Origin: an uncultured SAR116 cluster alpha proteobacterium
GTDB taxonomy: Bacteria; Pseudomonadota; Alphaproteobacteria; Puniceispirillales; Marisalimonadaceae
NCBI GenBank assembly: GCA_902550555.1
Contig: CACCZR010000001.1
Span: forward strand, 1 to 64,000
DNA length: 64,000 nucleotides
Direction: 5' to 3'
Positions 31,830 to 43,752 of the stretch are shown here, in pieces. Position 1 is the first letter of the stretch. Each line of letters opens with the position of its first letter. Made by a program: the position numbers and the translations under genes. The notes under the pieces are model-generated. The model did no database searches. It saw only the letters and a list, made by a program, of their open reading frames with translations, and had not been told where the DNA came from.

Positions 31830-33059
31830 ATGAATAAACAACTATATAAAAATTTACTTGTTAATGAATTGACAAAAATAAAAAAAGAAAACAGATATAG
31901 AATTTTTAATGAAATTAAGAAAAATGGTTCTTTTCCAGTAGCTAAAAAAGCCTATAGAAATAAAAGTAAAGATATTCTCATTTGGTGTTCAAATGATTAT
32001 CTCGGAATGAGTAGAAATGAGATATCTATAAAAAGAGCAAAAGAATGTCTAGATAATTATGGAATTGGTTCAGGAGGGACAAGAAATATATCTGGAACTC
32101 ATACGCCTCTAGTTAAATTAGAAACTGAATTAGCTAATTTACATTGCAAACAAAAAGCGTTGGTTTTTACATCTGGATACGTAGCAAATGAAAGTGCAAT
32201 TGGCGCATTAACAACTATATTTAAGGATTCGATTATATTTTCTGATGAAAAAAACCATGCATCAATCATTTCTGGAATAAAAAAAAATAAATCTGAAAAA
32301 TATATTTTTAATCATAATGACATGATTGATTTAGAAAATAAATTATCTTTAGTGGATGTTAATCGTCCTAAAATTATTATATTCGAATCTATTTATTCAA
32401 TGGATGGAAGTATAGGTAATTTACCTGGAATAGTTAATTTATCCAAAAAATATAATGCGTTCACTTATGTTGATGAAGTTCATGCAGTTGGTATGTACGG
32501 AAAAACAGGTGCAGGAATTTCAGAAAAATATAATTTGCAAAATGATATTGATATTATTCAAGGAACACTAGCCAAAGCTTTTGGAACAATAGGAGGCTAC
32601 ATAGCATCTGATGATCTTATCTGTGATGCTATTAGATCCACAGCAAGCGGCTTTATCTTCACCACTTCGCTGCCTCCATTAGTGGCTGAAAGTGCAAGAG
32701 CATCTATTGAATATCTTAAATCTAACAGTGAATTAAGAATTAAGCAGCAAGAAAACGTTGAATTTTTAAAAAATGAACTTTTAAAAAATGATATTGAGAT
32801 ACTTCAAAATACGACTCATATTATCCCCGTGATGATTAGAGAGGCTGAATTATGTAATGAAATAAGTAAACACTTACTTGATAACTATGGTCATTATATA
32901 CAACCAATTAATTACCCAACTGTAAAAAAAGGAGAAGAGAGGTTAAGAGTTACACCAGGACCATTTCATAATAAAAAAATGATGTCAGATTTAGTTAATA
33001 GTTTAAAAGAAACATTTAGAAGATTTAATTTTTCAAAATCCAGCATTAATGCAGCGTAA
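31830..33059 (+). CDS. hemA: 5-aminolevulinate synthase
   Basis: A 409-residue PLP enzyme condensing glycine and succinyl-CoA to 5-aminolevulinate, the first step of haem synthesis by the Shemin route. It has [20 protein letters not shown], the Asp of YVDEVHAVG, and the Schiff-base Lys in [12 protein letters not shown]. Its presence supports an alphaproteobacterial host. It is 5 nt upstream of hemH, so the pathway's first and last enzymes share an operon. Confidence 0.97.
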   Translation: MNKQLYKNLLVNELTKIKKENRYRIFNEIKKNGSFPVAKKAYRNKSKDILIWCSNDYLGMSRNEISIKRAKECLDNYGIGSGGTRNISGTHTPLVKLETELANLHCKQKALVFTSGYVANESAIGALTTIFKDSIIFSDEKNHASIISGIKKNKSEKYIFNHNDMIDLENKLSLVDVNRPKIIIFESIYSMDGSIGNLPGIVNLSKKYNAFTYVDEVHAVGMYGKTGAGISEKYNLQNDIDIIQGTLAKAFGTIGGYIASDDLICDAIRSTASGFIFTTSLPPLVAESARASIEYLKSNSELRIKQQENVEFLKNELLKNDIEILQNTTHIIPVMIREAELCNEISKHLLDNYGHYIQPINYPTVKKGEERLRVTPGPFHNKKMMSDLVNSLKETFRRFNFSKSSINAA

Positions 33060-33064
33060 ATAAA

Positions 33065-34081
33065 ATGATACAGAAACCCTCAGATCATATAAAAACAAAA
33101 TTTGATAAAATTGGTATCCTTTTAATTAACTTGGGGACACCTGAAAATACTGATTATTGGTCAATGAGAAAATACCTTAAACAATTTCTAAGTGATAGAC
33201 GTGTAATAGATGTGTTTAAACCACTTTGGTGGTTAATCTTAAATGGACCTATCTTGGCCTTAAGACCTCAAAAATCTGGCAAAGCTTATAAACGAATTTG
33301 GGATGAAAAAAAAGGATCACCACTTAAATACATAACAGAAAGCCAGTTAAAAAAAATACAAGATAAGTTTAAATCAAATGATACATTAATATTTGATTAT
33401 TCAATGAGATATGGGAAACCATCAATAAATGAAAAACTTGAACTTTTATTTCAAAAAGGTTGTTCTAAATTATTAATTTTGCCACTTTATCCTCAGTACT
33501 CTGCAAGTACCACAGCATCAGTACAAGATGAAGTGTTTAAATGGTTATTAAAAAAAAGATGGCAACCATCCATTAGAACTATAGCCCCTTGGTTTGATGA
33601 TGACAAATATATTACTAATATTGCAAACTCAATTCAGAAATCATTTAAAAAAGCTGGAAAACCTGAGCATCTTATTGTTTCTTTTCATGGTGTTCCAAGA
33701 AGATATTTATTATTAGGTGATCCTTATCATTGTCATTGCCAAAAAACTGGAAGATTAATAAAAGAAAAACTTAAATGGCCAGATAATAAATTTACCGTTT
33801 CGTTTCAATCAAGATTTGGGCCTGAAGAGTGGTTAAAACCTTACACTGATGAAACCTTAATGGAACTTGCCAAAAATGGAATAAAAAAAATCAGTATAAT
33901 TTCTCCTGGTTTCGTTACAGACTGTCTAGAAACACTTGATGAAATCAAAAATGAGGCTCTAGAAACTTTTCAAGAGCATGGTGGAAAAAATTTAAATTAT
34001 ATAAATTGTTTAAATGATGGGGAAGAAGGTATTTCATTATTATCTAAATTAATTCAAAATAATATTAAAGGATGGAATTAA
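33065..34081 (+). CDS. hemH: Ferrochelatase
   Basis: A 338-residue enzyme inserting Fe2+ into protoporphyrin IX to make haem, loosely membrane-associated. The start reads GILLINLGTPENTDYWSMRKYL. It has PLYPQYSASTTASVQDEV, the active-site His in IVSFHGVPRRYLLLGDPY and the C-terminal FVTDCLETLDEI with the conserved Glu. The HCHCQ stretch after DPY could be metal-binding; some family members carry a 2Fe-2S cluster but at a different place. Operon with hemA. Confidence 0.96.
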   Translation: MIQKPSDHIKTKFDKIGILLINLGTPENTDYWSMRKYLKQFLSDRRVIDVFKPLWWLILNGPILALRPQKSGKAYKRIWDEKKGSPLKYITESQLKKIQDKFKSNDTLIFDYSMRYGKPSINEKLELLFQKGCSKLLILPLYPQYSASTTASVQDEVFKWLLKKRWQPSIRTIAPWFDDDKYITNIANSIQKSFKKAGKPEHLIVSFHGVPRRYLLLGDPYHCHCQKTGRLIKEKLKWPDNKFTVSFQSRFGPEEWLKPYTDETLMELAKNGIKKISIISPGFVTDCLETLDEIKNEALETFQEHGGKNLNYINCLNDGEEGISLLSKLIQNNIKGWN

Positions 34082-34103
34082 TTTTAATTAAATTAAACCA
34101 ATA

Positions 34104-34131
34104 TTTACATTTTTTAAAAAGATTGTATATT
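34104..34131 (+). promoter_or_regulatory. Probable promoter of tRNA-Gly
   Basis: TTTACA (34104-34109) and TATATT (34126-34131) are 16 nt apart and end 10 nt before the tRNA. The spacing fits sigma-70, but the region is very AT-rich, so chance matches are common. Confidence 0.5.
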
Positions 34132-34141
34132 ACCAATACAT

Positions 34142-34215
34142 GCGGGTATTGTGTAGTGGTAAGACCTCAGCCTTCCAAGCTGATGACGCGAGTTCGATTC
34201 TCGCTACCCGCTCCA
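34142..34215 (+). tRNA. tRNA-Gly (TCC)
   Basis: A 74-nt plus-strand tRNA with acceptor GCGGGTA / TACCCGC, discriminator T, encoded CCA, anticodon loop CTTCCAA (anticodon TCC) and T arm GCGAGTTCGATTCTCGC. It follows hemH by 60 nt. Confidence 0.97.
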
Positions 34216-34231
34216 TAAAAATATATAAATT

Positions 34232-35089
34232 TTATTTAAAATTTAAATAAAGTATTACGGATACGCTAGATAATATTAAAGCCCCCCCCAATAAAGTTGT
34301 CAAACTTGGTAGATTTTGAAGAAATAAATAGTCAATTATTATTGAAAAAACAGGAATTAAAAATAAAAAAAACGATGCTTTATTTGCACCAAAATAACCT
34401 ACTGAATATGTCCAAGTATAATAACCTAAAAGTGTTGGAAATAAAGTTAGCCAAACAAGAGCAAATATACTCTTTTCATCTAAAATACTGACTGAGTTTA
34501 AAGTTGAATTGAACCAGAATAACATTGGAATTGTTCCAAAAACTAGAGTTAAAGATAATGAAATAGCAACGCCATATTTATCTATTAATGGTTTTACAAT
34601 ATGAAAATAACTTGCAGTCAATAAAGCAGCAAAAAATATTAAAAATGCACCCTCATTCAAAATAGTGTCTAATTGTCTTTCTAATGAAATTATAAACACA
34701 CCTACAATACATATAATTATACCAACCCAGTAGTAAGCTTTTATCTTTTCTTTTAATAAATAGAAACCAATTAAAAATGCAAAAAGTGGATTACAATTTA
34801 CTATAAAACTACTTGCACCTGCGCTAACTGAAGTTTGTCCTGTATTTAAAAAAAAATTATATAAAAAAATTCCAAAAAAGCCTGATAAAAAAAAACGAAG
34901 ATAATCTCTCATTGAAATATTTAACTTAGTTTTTAAAAAGTATAATAATCCCAAAATACCGGGTAATAAAAATCTACCTAAAGCTAGCTCCATGGGGTTT
35001 AAATCTTTTAAAAGGTATGACATTGCTGGAAAGGATGATCCCCAGACTAAAATTGTTATTAAAAGATAAAAAAAGGGTTTTATGGTCAT
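34232..35089 (-). CDS. EamA/DMT family membrane transporter
   Basis: A 285-residue inner-membrane protein with about ten transmembrane helices in two repeated EamA halves. The first half contains WGSSFPAMSYLLKDLNPMEL and GRFLLPGI; the second ends each repeat with a Gly-rich helix (GGALILSSVSVILYL). DMT exporters and importers move amino acids, nucleosides or metabolites; the substrate is not predictable. It lies 5 nt downstream of the solute-binding-like gene and may be co-expressed with it. Confidence 0.88.
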   Translation of the reverse strand: MTIKPFFYLLITILVWGSSFPAMSYLLKDLNPMELALGRFLLPGILGLLYFLKTKLNISMRDYLRFFLSGFFGIFLYNFFLNTGQTSVSAGASSFIVNCNPLFAFLIGFYLLKEKIKAYYWVGIIICIVGVFIISLERQLDTILNEGAFLIFFAALLTASYFHIVKPLIDKYGVAISLSLTLVFGTIPMLFWFNSTLNSVSILDEKSIFALVWLTLFPTLLGYYTWTYSVGYFGANKASFFLFLIPVFSIIIDYLFLQNLPSLTTLLGGALILSSVSVILYLNFK

Positions 35090-35094
35090 TGAAA

Positions 35095-35823
35095 TTAATT
35101 TGATTTTGGAATACTTAATTTTTTATCTACATTATGCTTTTGTAAAGAGTTTTTAATATACCCATTCTCTATAGCTTCAAATATTATTGAATTAATAAAT
35201 TCAATAACTTCAGGATAATTCTTTTTAAAACCAACTGATTGCTTTATAAATGTAAATGGTTCATCAATAATCCTATCATTATTTTTCAATAGCATTTCAT
35301 CAATTAACTTTGGTCTTAAACCAGCTAACACATTTGCTTTACTAGACCTATAATAAGTATGAGAATCGTCAATCGATTTAACTCTAACTATTTTAGAGAA
35401 TTTAAAATTTGATTTGAGCCATAAATCATAAGCGCTCCTATCTGCAACAACAATTGTATTTTCTTCTTTGTCAATATCCTGATTTGTAAGAAGACCGGAT
35501 TTATTTTTAACTAAAAAGTTTGCATCTATTAAAACATATGGATTACAAAAGTCTATTGTATTACCTCTTTCGGGTTCAAAAGCGATATTACCTATATCCC
35601 AAACATCCTCATTTACAACATCAGCTAAATGCCCTGGTCTTTCAAACAAAATAAATTTACATTTAACATCAATTTTTTTTGCAATTAATTTTGCAATATC
35701 AGGTGATATGCCAATTGGATCACCATCTTCATTTTTACCCACAACAAGTAAAAAATTACTCATGTTAATTCCAACTCTTAAATATCCCTTTGGTGCTATT
35801 GTTTGTTTTATTTCATATATCAT
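35095..35823 (-). CDS. Family-3 solute-binding-like protein lacking a signal peptide
   Basis: A 242-residue protein with the type-3 periplasmic binding fold: GYLRVGINMSNFLLV at the start, GISPDIAKLIAKKI, WDIGNIAFEPERGNTIDF with the ligand-binding acidic/Arg region, and VGFKKNYPEVIEFIN near the end. ATG 35823 has GGAGA 7 nt upstream; the longer in-frame TTG at 35835 would begin within that site. From either start there is no signal peptide, so it should stay in the cytoplasm. No ABC permease or ATPase is nearby. It could be a cytoplasmic amino-acid sensor or a dehydratase-like enzyme (some cytosolic SBP-like proteins are) rather than a transporter part. Confidence 0.8.
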   Translation of the reverse strand: MIYEIKQTIAPKGYLRVGINMSNFLLVVGKNEDGDPIGISPDIAKLIAKKIDVKCKFILFERPGHLADVVNEDVWDIGNIAFEPERGNTIDFCNPYVLIDANFLVKNKSGLLTNQDIDKEENTIVVADRSAYDLWLKSNFKFSKIVRVKSIDDSHTYYRSSKANVLAGLRPKLIDEMLLKNNDRIIDEPFTFIKQSVGFKKNYPEVIEFINSIIFEAIENGYIKNSLQKHNVDKKLSIPKSN

Positions 35824-35885
35824 TTCAATCTCCAAAACATCTAAAAAACTATTGTTATTATATATTTTTAAAATACAATTAAATT

Positions 35886-36227
35886 ATGAAATATTTTATT
35901 GCCATTATTAAACCTTTTAAACTTGATGATGTTAGAAAAGCTTTAACTCAAATTGGAGTTGAAGGTTTAACCGCTTCAGAAGTAAGAGGTTTTGGCAGAC
36001 AAAGAGGCCAAACTGAAATTTATAGAGGAACTGAGTATAGCGTTTCTTTTGTACCAAAACTTAAGATTGAATTAGCTGTTCCAGACGAATTAGAAGAAAA
36101 AGTTTTGGAAACCCTAAACAAAAGTGCAAATACTGGTCAAATAGGTGATGGTAAAATCTTTGTATTTGATATTAAAAGCGCAACTAGAATAAGAACTGGT
36201 GAAACAGGAAATGATGCCTTGTCTTAA
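35886..36227 (+). CDS. glnK: Second P-II protein, GlnK-like
   Basis: A 113-residue PII paralogue of glnB. T-loop YRGTEYSVSF with uridylylatable Tyr51, B-loop [14 protein letters not shown] and C-terminal [10 protein letters not shown] are conserved. GlnK genes normally sit directly upstream of amtB, whose ammonium channel they gate; here a convergent queG follows after 1 nt and no amtB is in the window. It therefore either acts on an amtB elsewhere or has another target. Calling it glnK rather than a second glnB is a judgement based on location. Confidence 0.9.
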   Translation: MKYFIAIIKPFKLDDVRKALTQIGVEGLTASEVRGFGRQRGQTEIYRGTEYSVSFVPKLKIELAVPDELEEKVLETLNKSANTGQIGDGKIFVFDIKSATRIRTGETGNDALS

Positions 36228-36228
36228 A

Positions 36229-39428
<3,200 letters not shown>

Positions 39429-39431
39429 AGT

Positions 39432-40367
39432 CTATTTAAATATTTGAATTACACCAACTATCTTTTCATCATTATTTCTAACAATTAATGATTGTAATCT
39501 AGCCTCTTTCATTCTCTCGTGAGCTACTTGTAAGTTATCATTCTCATACGCCGTCATAGGTGATTTATTTAAAATATCTTTTATTTCTATTTTAGTAAAA
39601 TCGTCAGACATTAATAATGATCTTCTTAGGTCACCATCTGTGATAATGCCTTCAAGTTTTTCTTCATTTCCAATTAATGCTAATCCTAACCTACTTTCTG
39701 TCATTTTTAGAACAACTTCTTTCATAGTCCCATTTTTATTCACAAAAGGTAAATTTTGAGTAATCATTTCGTCCTTAACGCTCAATAACAATCTTCTACC
39801 TAGAGATCCACCAGGATGGGTTAGTGCAAAATCCTCTTGTTTAAAGTTTTTTAAATTCATTAAAGAAACTGCTAATGCATCACCAATTATTAAAGTTGTT
39901 AAAGTTGATGTAGTTGGAGCCAAATTTAATGGGCAAGCTTCTTTATCTACAGATATGTTTAAAACAATATCTGAATTATTTGCTAGATTAGAATTTAATT
40001 CACCAGTCATTGCAATTATTTTAACTTTCAATCTCTTTAATGCAGGTAAAAGTGCCAAAATCTCATCAGTTTCACCTGAATAAGATATTAAAATAATAAT
40101 GCTTTTTGATTGAACTATACCTAAATCGCCATGGATAGCCTCACCAGGATGCAAGAAATAACTTGGCGTTCCAGTTGATGCTAAGGTAGCAGAAATTTTT
40201 CTTCCAACTAAACCTGATTTTCCCATGCCACAAACAACTATGTGACCATCTGAAGAATTAATTAACTTTACAGCTTTTTCAAATTCTGGATCAAAAAGTT
40301 TTTCGAGTCTATTAATTGCATTTTGATAAGTTTTTGTTAAATTTAAAAATGTTTCTTTTATTTGCAC
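39432..40367 (-). CDS. kdsD: Arabinose-5-phosphate isomerase (KpsF/GutQ type)
   Basis: A 311-residue isomerase converting ribulose-5-phosphate to arabinose-5-phosphate for KDO in lipopolysaccharide. The SIS domain has VVCGMGKSGLVGRKISATLAS, HPGEAIHGDLG and ALTHPGGSLGRRL. Two C-terminal CBS domains follow (MTQNLPFVNKNGTMKEVV; KSPMTAYENDNLQVAHERM). The start is GTG at 40367 with AAGGT 7 nt upstream. It is 3 nt from queA. KDO and lptD in this window both point to an LPS outer membrane. Confidence 0.94.
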   Translation of the reverse strand: MQIKETFLNLTKTYQNAINRLEKLFDPEFEKAVKLINSSDGHIVVCGMGKSGLVGRKISATLASTGTPSYFLHPGEAIHGDLGIVQSKSIIILISYSGETDEILALLPALKRLKVKIIAMTGELNSNLANNSDIVLNISVDKEACPLNLAPTTSTLTTLIIGDALAVSLMNLKNFKQEDFALTHPGGSLGRRLLLSVKDEMITQNLPFVNKNGTMKEVVLKMTESRLGLALIGNEEKLEGIITDGDLRRSLLMSDDFTKIEIKDILNKSPMTAYENDNLQVAHERMKEARLQSLIVRNNDEKIVGVIQIFK

Positions 40368-40414
40368 TTAATGACCTTTTTTTGATTTACTATGTATATA
40401 ATTAATTTATTGAT

Positions 40415-41182
40415 ATGACAATGAAAATACACTTCACATCATCGAACAGTAAAGAAGCCATCTCTCTTAAATCCAAATATTCGGAACTTTACAATCAAGC
40501 TAATTTAAGTGAAGCAGATGTAATTGTGGCTATAGGTGGTGACGGAGAAATGTTAAAAGCTTTAAGACTTGCAATTAGAAACAACTCTTCTGTTTTTGGT
40601 TTGAATAAAGGTCATATTGGTTTCTTGATGAATAAAATTAATAAAACAAATTTGATTAAGAGAATAAATAAAGCTAGTCAATTAACTGTCCATCCTCTCG
40701 AGATGGAGTGTTTTAATCATAAAGGAAAAAAACAAACATTTCTTGGGATAAATGAAATTTCATTATTCAGAAATACAAATCAAAGCTCAATTATTTCTAT
40801 TTCAGTTGACGGAGTTGAAAGACTAAGAGATTTATATTGTGACGGAATTTTAGTTTCCACTCCAGTAGGTTCAACGGCTTATAATTACTCTGCAAAAGGG
40901 CCAATTATACCACTTAAATCCGATATACTTGCATTAACACCAATAAGTCCATTCAGGCCAAGAAATTGGCAAGGAGCTTTGCTAAATAATAATTCAATTG
41001 TTACATTCACAATAAAAAATCCAGAATATAGACCAGTTAATGCCAGTGCAGACTCAGAAGAAGTTAAAAACATTAAAAAAGTAATAATTAAATTGAGAAA
41101 AGATATTAATATAAAACTTTTACATGATCCTGAAGACAATATGGAAAACAGACATTTAAAAGAACAATTTTTAATAGATTAA
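40415..41182 (+). CDS. nadK: NAD kinase
   Basis: A 255-residue cytoplasmic enzyme phosphorylating NAD to NADP. It has the Gly-rich catalytic motif AIGGDGEMLKALR and the conserved LVSTPVGSTAYNYSAKGPIIP with NAD-binding residues, then LTPISPF. This shorter alphaproteobacterial form lacks a long N-terminal extension. A second ATG at 40421 is an alternative start. Its end overlaps the convergent atm1 by 4 nt. Confidence 0.96.
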   Translation: MTMKIHFTSSNSKEAISLKSKYSELYNQANLSEADVIVAIGGDGEMLKALRLAIRNNSSVFGLNKGHIGFLMNKINKTNLIKRINKASQLTVHPLEMECFNHKGKKQTFLGINEISLFRNTNQSSIISISVDGVERLRDLYCDGILVSTPVGSTAYNYSAKGPIIPLKSDILALTPISPFRPRNWQGALLNNNSIVTFTIKNPEYRPVNASADSEEVKNIKKVIIKLRKDINIKLLHDPEDNMENRHLKEQFLID

Positions 41183-42984
41183 ATAACTTGTTTTTTTATC
41201 TCTTTTTGCTTGTTCCACATTTCAAAATATAATCCTTTATTTTTTATCAAATTACTGTGTTTTCCTTGTTCAATTATTTTTCCTTTAGACATAACTACAA
41301 TCTTATCAGAGTTACGAATGGTCGTTAATCTATGAGCAATTATAATTTTCGTAATATTTTTGAAATATTCATCTATTGAGTCCAAGACTAGTTTCTCTGT
41401 TTTAGTGTCAAGAGCTGAAGTTGCTTCATCTAAAATTAAAATTTTTGGTTTTTTCAACATCATTCTAGCGATTGCTATCCTTTGCTTTTCTCCACCTGAT
41501 AATTTTAAACCTCTTTCACCAACAATAGTTTCATACTTTAAATCTAAAGATTCAATAAAGTCATCTAAATTACAAAGTTTAACTACTTTTCTGATTTCTT
41601 TCATAGAGGCATTTGCGTTTCCATAAGAAAGATTATAACCTATTGTATTATTAAACATGATGGTATCTTGAGGAACAACGCCAATAATTGATCTTATAGA
41701 ATCCATTTTACAATCTTTTAATTTTTGATTATCTATTGAAATTTCACCTTTATGAGGATCATAAAATCTAAAAAGTAACTTAGTTAAAGTAGATTTTCCA
41801 CAACCTGTTGGTCCGACAATTGCTGTACTTTTACCTCCTTCTATTTCAAGATTTAAATTTTTAATGATATTTCTAGAATTATAGTTGAAACCTAAGTTTG
41901 AAATGTTTATTTCACCATTGTGAAATTTAAAATTTTTGGCATTATCTTGATCAAGTATATCTAACTTTTCATTCATTAATTCAAACATTTTTTTCATATC
42001 AAAAATTGATTGTCTTATCTCCCTATAAACATATCCTAAAAATTCTAATGGAACATATAATTGAAGCAAGAATGTGTTTACAACAACAAAATCACCAAGG
42101 CTCATTTTTTCATGGTAAATATCATATGCAGCCATAGACATAATAGAAAATAAACCCAAAGAAATAATTAAACCTTGTCCTAGATTTACCGCTGTAAGTG
42201 ATAATCTTGTTTTTACAGCTTTGTCTTCATAATCTTTGAGAGCATTGTTATAAGAATTTATTTCTTTAATTTCAGAATTAAAATATTTCACTGTTTCATA
42301 ATTAAGTAAACTATCAACCATTTTGGTTCCTGCATTTTCATCAGATTCATTCATTTTTTTTCTGATTAAGATTCTCCATTCAGTAAGTTTAAAAGTGAAA
42401 ATACCGTAAAGAAAAACAGTTAATAATGTAGCAGCACAATAAAAAAAACCAAACGTTGTCCAAAGTACCACGCCTACCATTATCACTTCTAAAACAACAG
42501 GTATAACTTCAAAAATACTGAATCTTAATAAAAGCTCTATTCCTTTAGCACCTCTATCAAGAGCTCTAGATAATCCTCCTGTTTTTCTATTAAGGTGAAA
42601 ATTTAAAGATAAGTTATGCAGATGTTGAAAGGCAAATAATGCTGCAGCTCTTACAGATTTTTGAGCAACTTTTATGAAAACAAATTGTTTAGCTTCATCA
42701 AAAAAAACCTTGGCAAAGCGAGCAAAACCATAACAACCAATTAATACAATTATTAAATAAAAATTTGATAATTCTTTTTTATTTACTAAATCAACAGAAT
42801 ATCCATATAAAAATGGAACCAATATATTAGTTAATGTTCCCAAACAAAGAAAAAAAATAGCTACAAAAATTCGAACTGGAATTTCAGTATTACCTTTTGG
42901 AATAACAAAGTTATAAAGTTGTTTGAATATAGAAAGGAAATCCAATGTACTTGGATTTATTGTTTCATTAACATTATTTTTCAT
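41179..42984 (-). CDS. atm1: ABC exporter of the Atm1 family (ATPase-permease)
   Basis: A 601-residue half-transporter with an N-terminal six-helix domain (about residues 30-320) and a C-terminal ATPase. Walker A is GPTGCGKSTLTKLL, signature LSGGEKQRIAIARM, Walker B ILILDEATSALD and H-loop IIAHRLTTI. Substrate-interacting features of the family include GTKMVDSLLNYETVKYFNSE, which is nearly identical across Atm1. Bacterial Atm1 exports glutathione-linked metals; mitochondrial Atm1 sends a sulfur species for cytosolic Fe-S assembly. It is 6 nt downstream of sufA, the last gene of the SUF operon. Confidence 0.95.
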   Translation of the reverse strand: MKNNVNETINPSTLDFLSIFKQLYNFVIPKGNTEIPVRIFVAIFFLCLGTLTNILVPFLYGYSVDLVNKKELSNFYLIIVLIGCYGFARFAKVFFDEAKQFVFIKVAQKSVRAAALFAFQHLHNLSLNFHLNRKTGGLSRALDRGAKGIELLLRFSIFEVIPVVLEVIMVGVVLWTTFGFFYCAATLLTVFLYGIFTFKLTEWRILIRKKMNESDENAGTKMVDSLLNYETVKYFNSEIKEINSYNNALKDYEDKAVKTRLSLTAVNLGQGLIISLGLFSIMSMAAYDIYHEKMSLGDFVVVNTFLLQLYVPLEFLGYVYREIRQSIFDMKKMFELMNEKLDILDQDNAKNFKFHNGEINISNLGFNYNSRNIIKNLNLEIEGGKSTAIVGPTGCGKSTLTKLLFRFYDPHKGEISIDNQKLKDCKMDSIRSIIGVVPQDTIMFNNTIGYNLSYGNANASMKEIRKVVKLCNLDDFIESLDLKYETIVGERGLKLSGGEKQRIAIARMMLKKPKILILDEATSALDTKTEKLVLDSIDEYFKNITKIIIAHRLTTIRNSDKIVVMSKGKIIEQGKHSNLIKNKGLYFEMWNKQKEIKKQVI

Positions 42985-42990
42985 TGAAAA

Positions 42991-43341
42991 TTAAGAGTTT
43001 GATACTGTGAAACTTTCACCACATCCACATCTCGAAATTTCATTTGGATTTTCGAATTCGAAGCCTGAACTAAATTTACTTTCTTTATAATCCATTTTTG
43101 ATCCAATTAAAAACATTGTTGCAGCAGGATCAACTAAAATAAGTACGTCATCAACAATTACTTTTTCTTCAAATGGTTTTACTTCTTTAGCGTAATCAAT
43201 ATTATATTTCAAACCTGAACAACCAGCTGTTTTAATACCAACTCTTAATCCAACGATATCATTACCTGTTTTTTTCATGAGGAATTTGACTCTATTTAAT
43301 GCAGCGTCCGTAATAGTCAAAATTTGTTTGTTATTTTCCAT
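42991..43341 (-). CDS. sufA: Iron-sulfur assembly protein, HesB/IscA family
   Basis: A 116-residue A-type carrier that passes Fe-S clusters to apoproteins. The three conserved cysteines are Cys41 (TAGCSGLKY), Cys105 and Cys107 (SRCGCGESF). The C-terminal ESF motif is typical. The gene directly follows sufT (no gap) in the suf operon, which supports SufA rather than IscA or ErpA. Confidence 0.93.
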   Translation of the reverse strand: MENNKQILTITDAALNRVKFLMKKTGNDIVGLRVGIKTAGCSGLKYNIDYAKEVKPFEEKVIVDDVLILVDPAATMFLIGSKMDYKESKFSSGFEFENPNEISRCGCGESFTVSNS

Positions 43342-43752
43342 TTATATATCTAACGCTAATTTAGCGTCCTCGCTCATTCTTTCTTTTGTCCACGGTGGAT
43401 CCCACACAAGCTCTACTTCAATTAGACCTATATTTTTAATTTTAGTCAACTCATCTGCAACCTGTTTTGGTAATTCACCTGCAACAGGGCACCCAGGTGA
43501 TGTTAAAGACATTTTTATATACACATTATTACCCTTTGATATATTTATGTCATATATAAGACCTAAATCATAAATATTGACTGGTATCTCTGGATCATAA
43601 ACATTTGTTAAATTAGAAATTATATCATTTTCACATACTGAAATTTTATCAAAAGTATTTTTACTCCCTAACTTTACTATAAATGGTTTTGTTGAACCTT
43701 TTGGGTAGTTTGGTATAAAATCATAAAGCGTTTTTGTATCTTTATTCATCAT
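43342..43752 (-). CDS. sufT: SUF-associated MIP18/DUF59 protein
   Basis: A 136-residue Fe-S maturation factor of the MIP18 family. It has IYDPEIPVNIYDLGLIYDI and the Cys-containing SLTSPGCPVAGELPKQV, then VELVWDPPWTKERMSEDA. The N-terminal 40 residues are variable. ATG 43752 overlaps the sufS TGA (ATGA), so translation is coupled. The family helps mature particular Fe-S proteins, especially under stress. Confidence 0.92.
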   Translation of the reverse strand: MMNKDTKTLYDFIPNYPKGSTKPFIVKLGSKNTFDKISVCENDIISNLTNVYDPEIPVNIYDLGLIYDINISKGNNVYIKMSLTSPGCPVAGELPKQVADELTKIKNIGLIEVELVWDPPWTKERMSEDAKLALDI

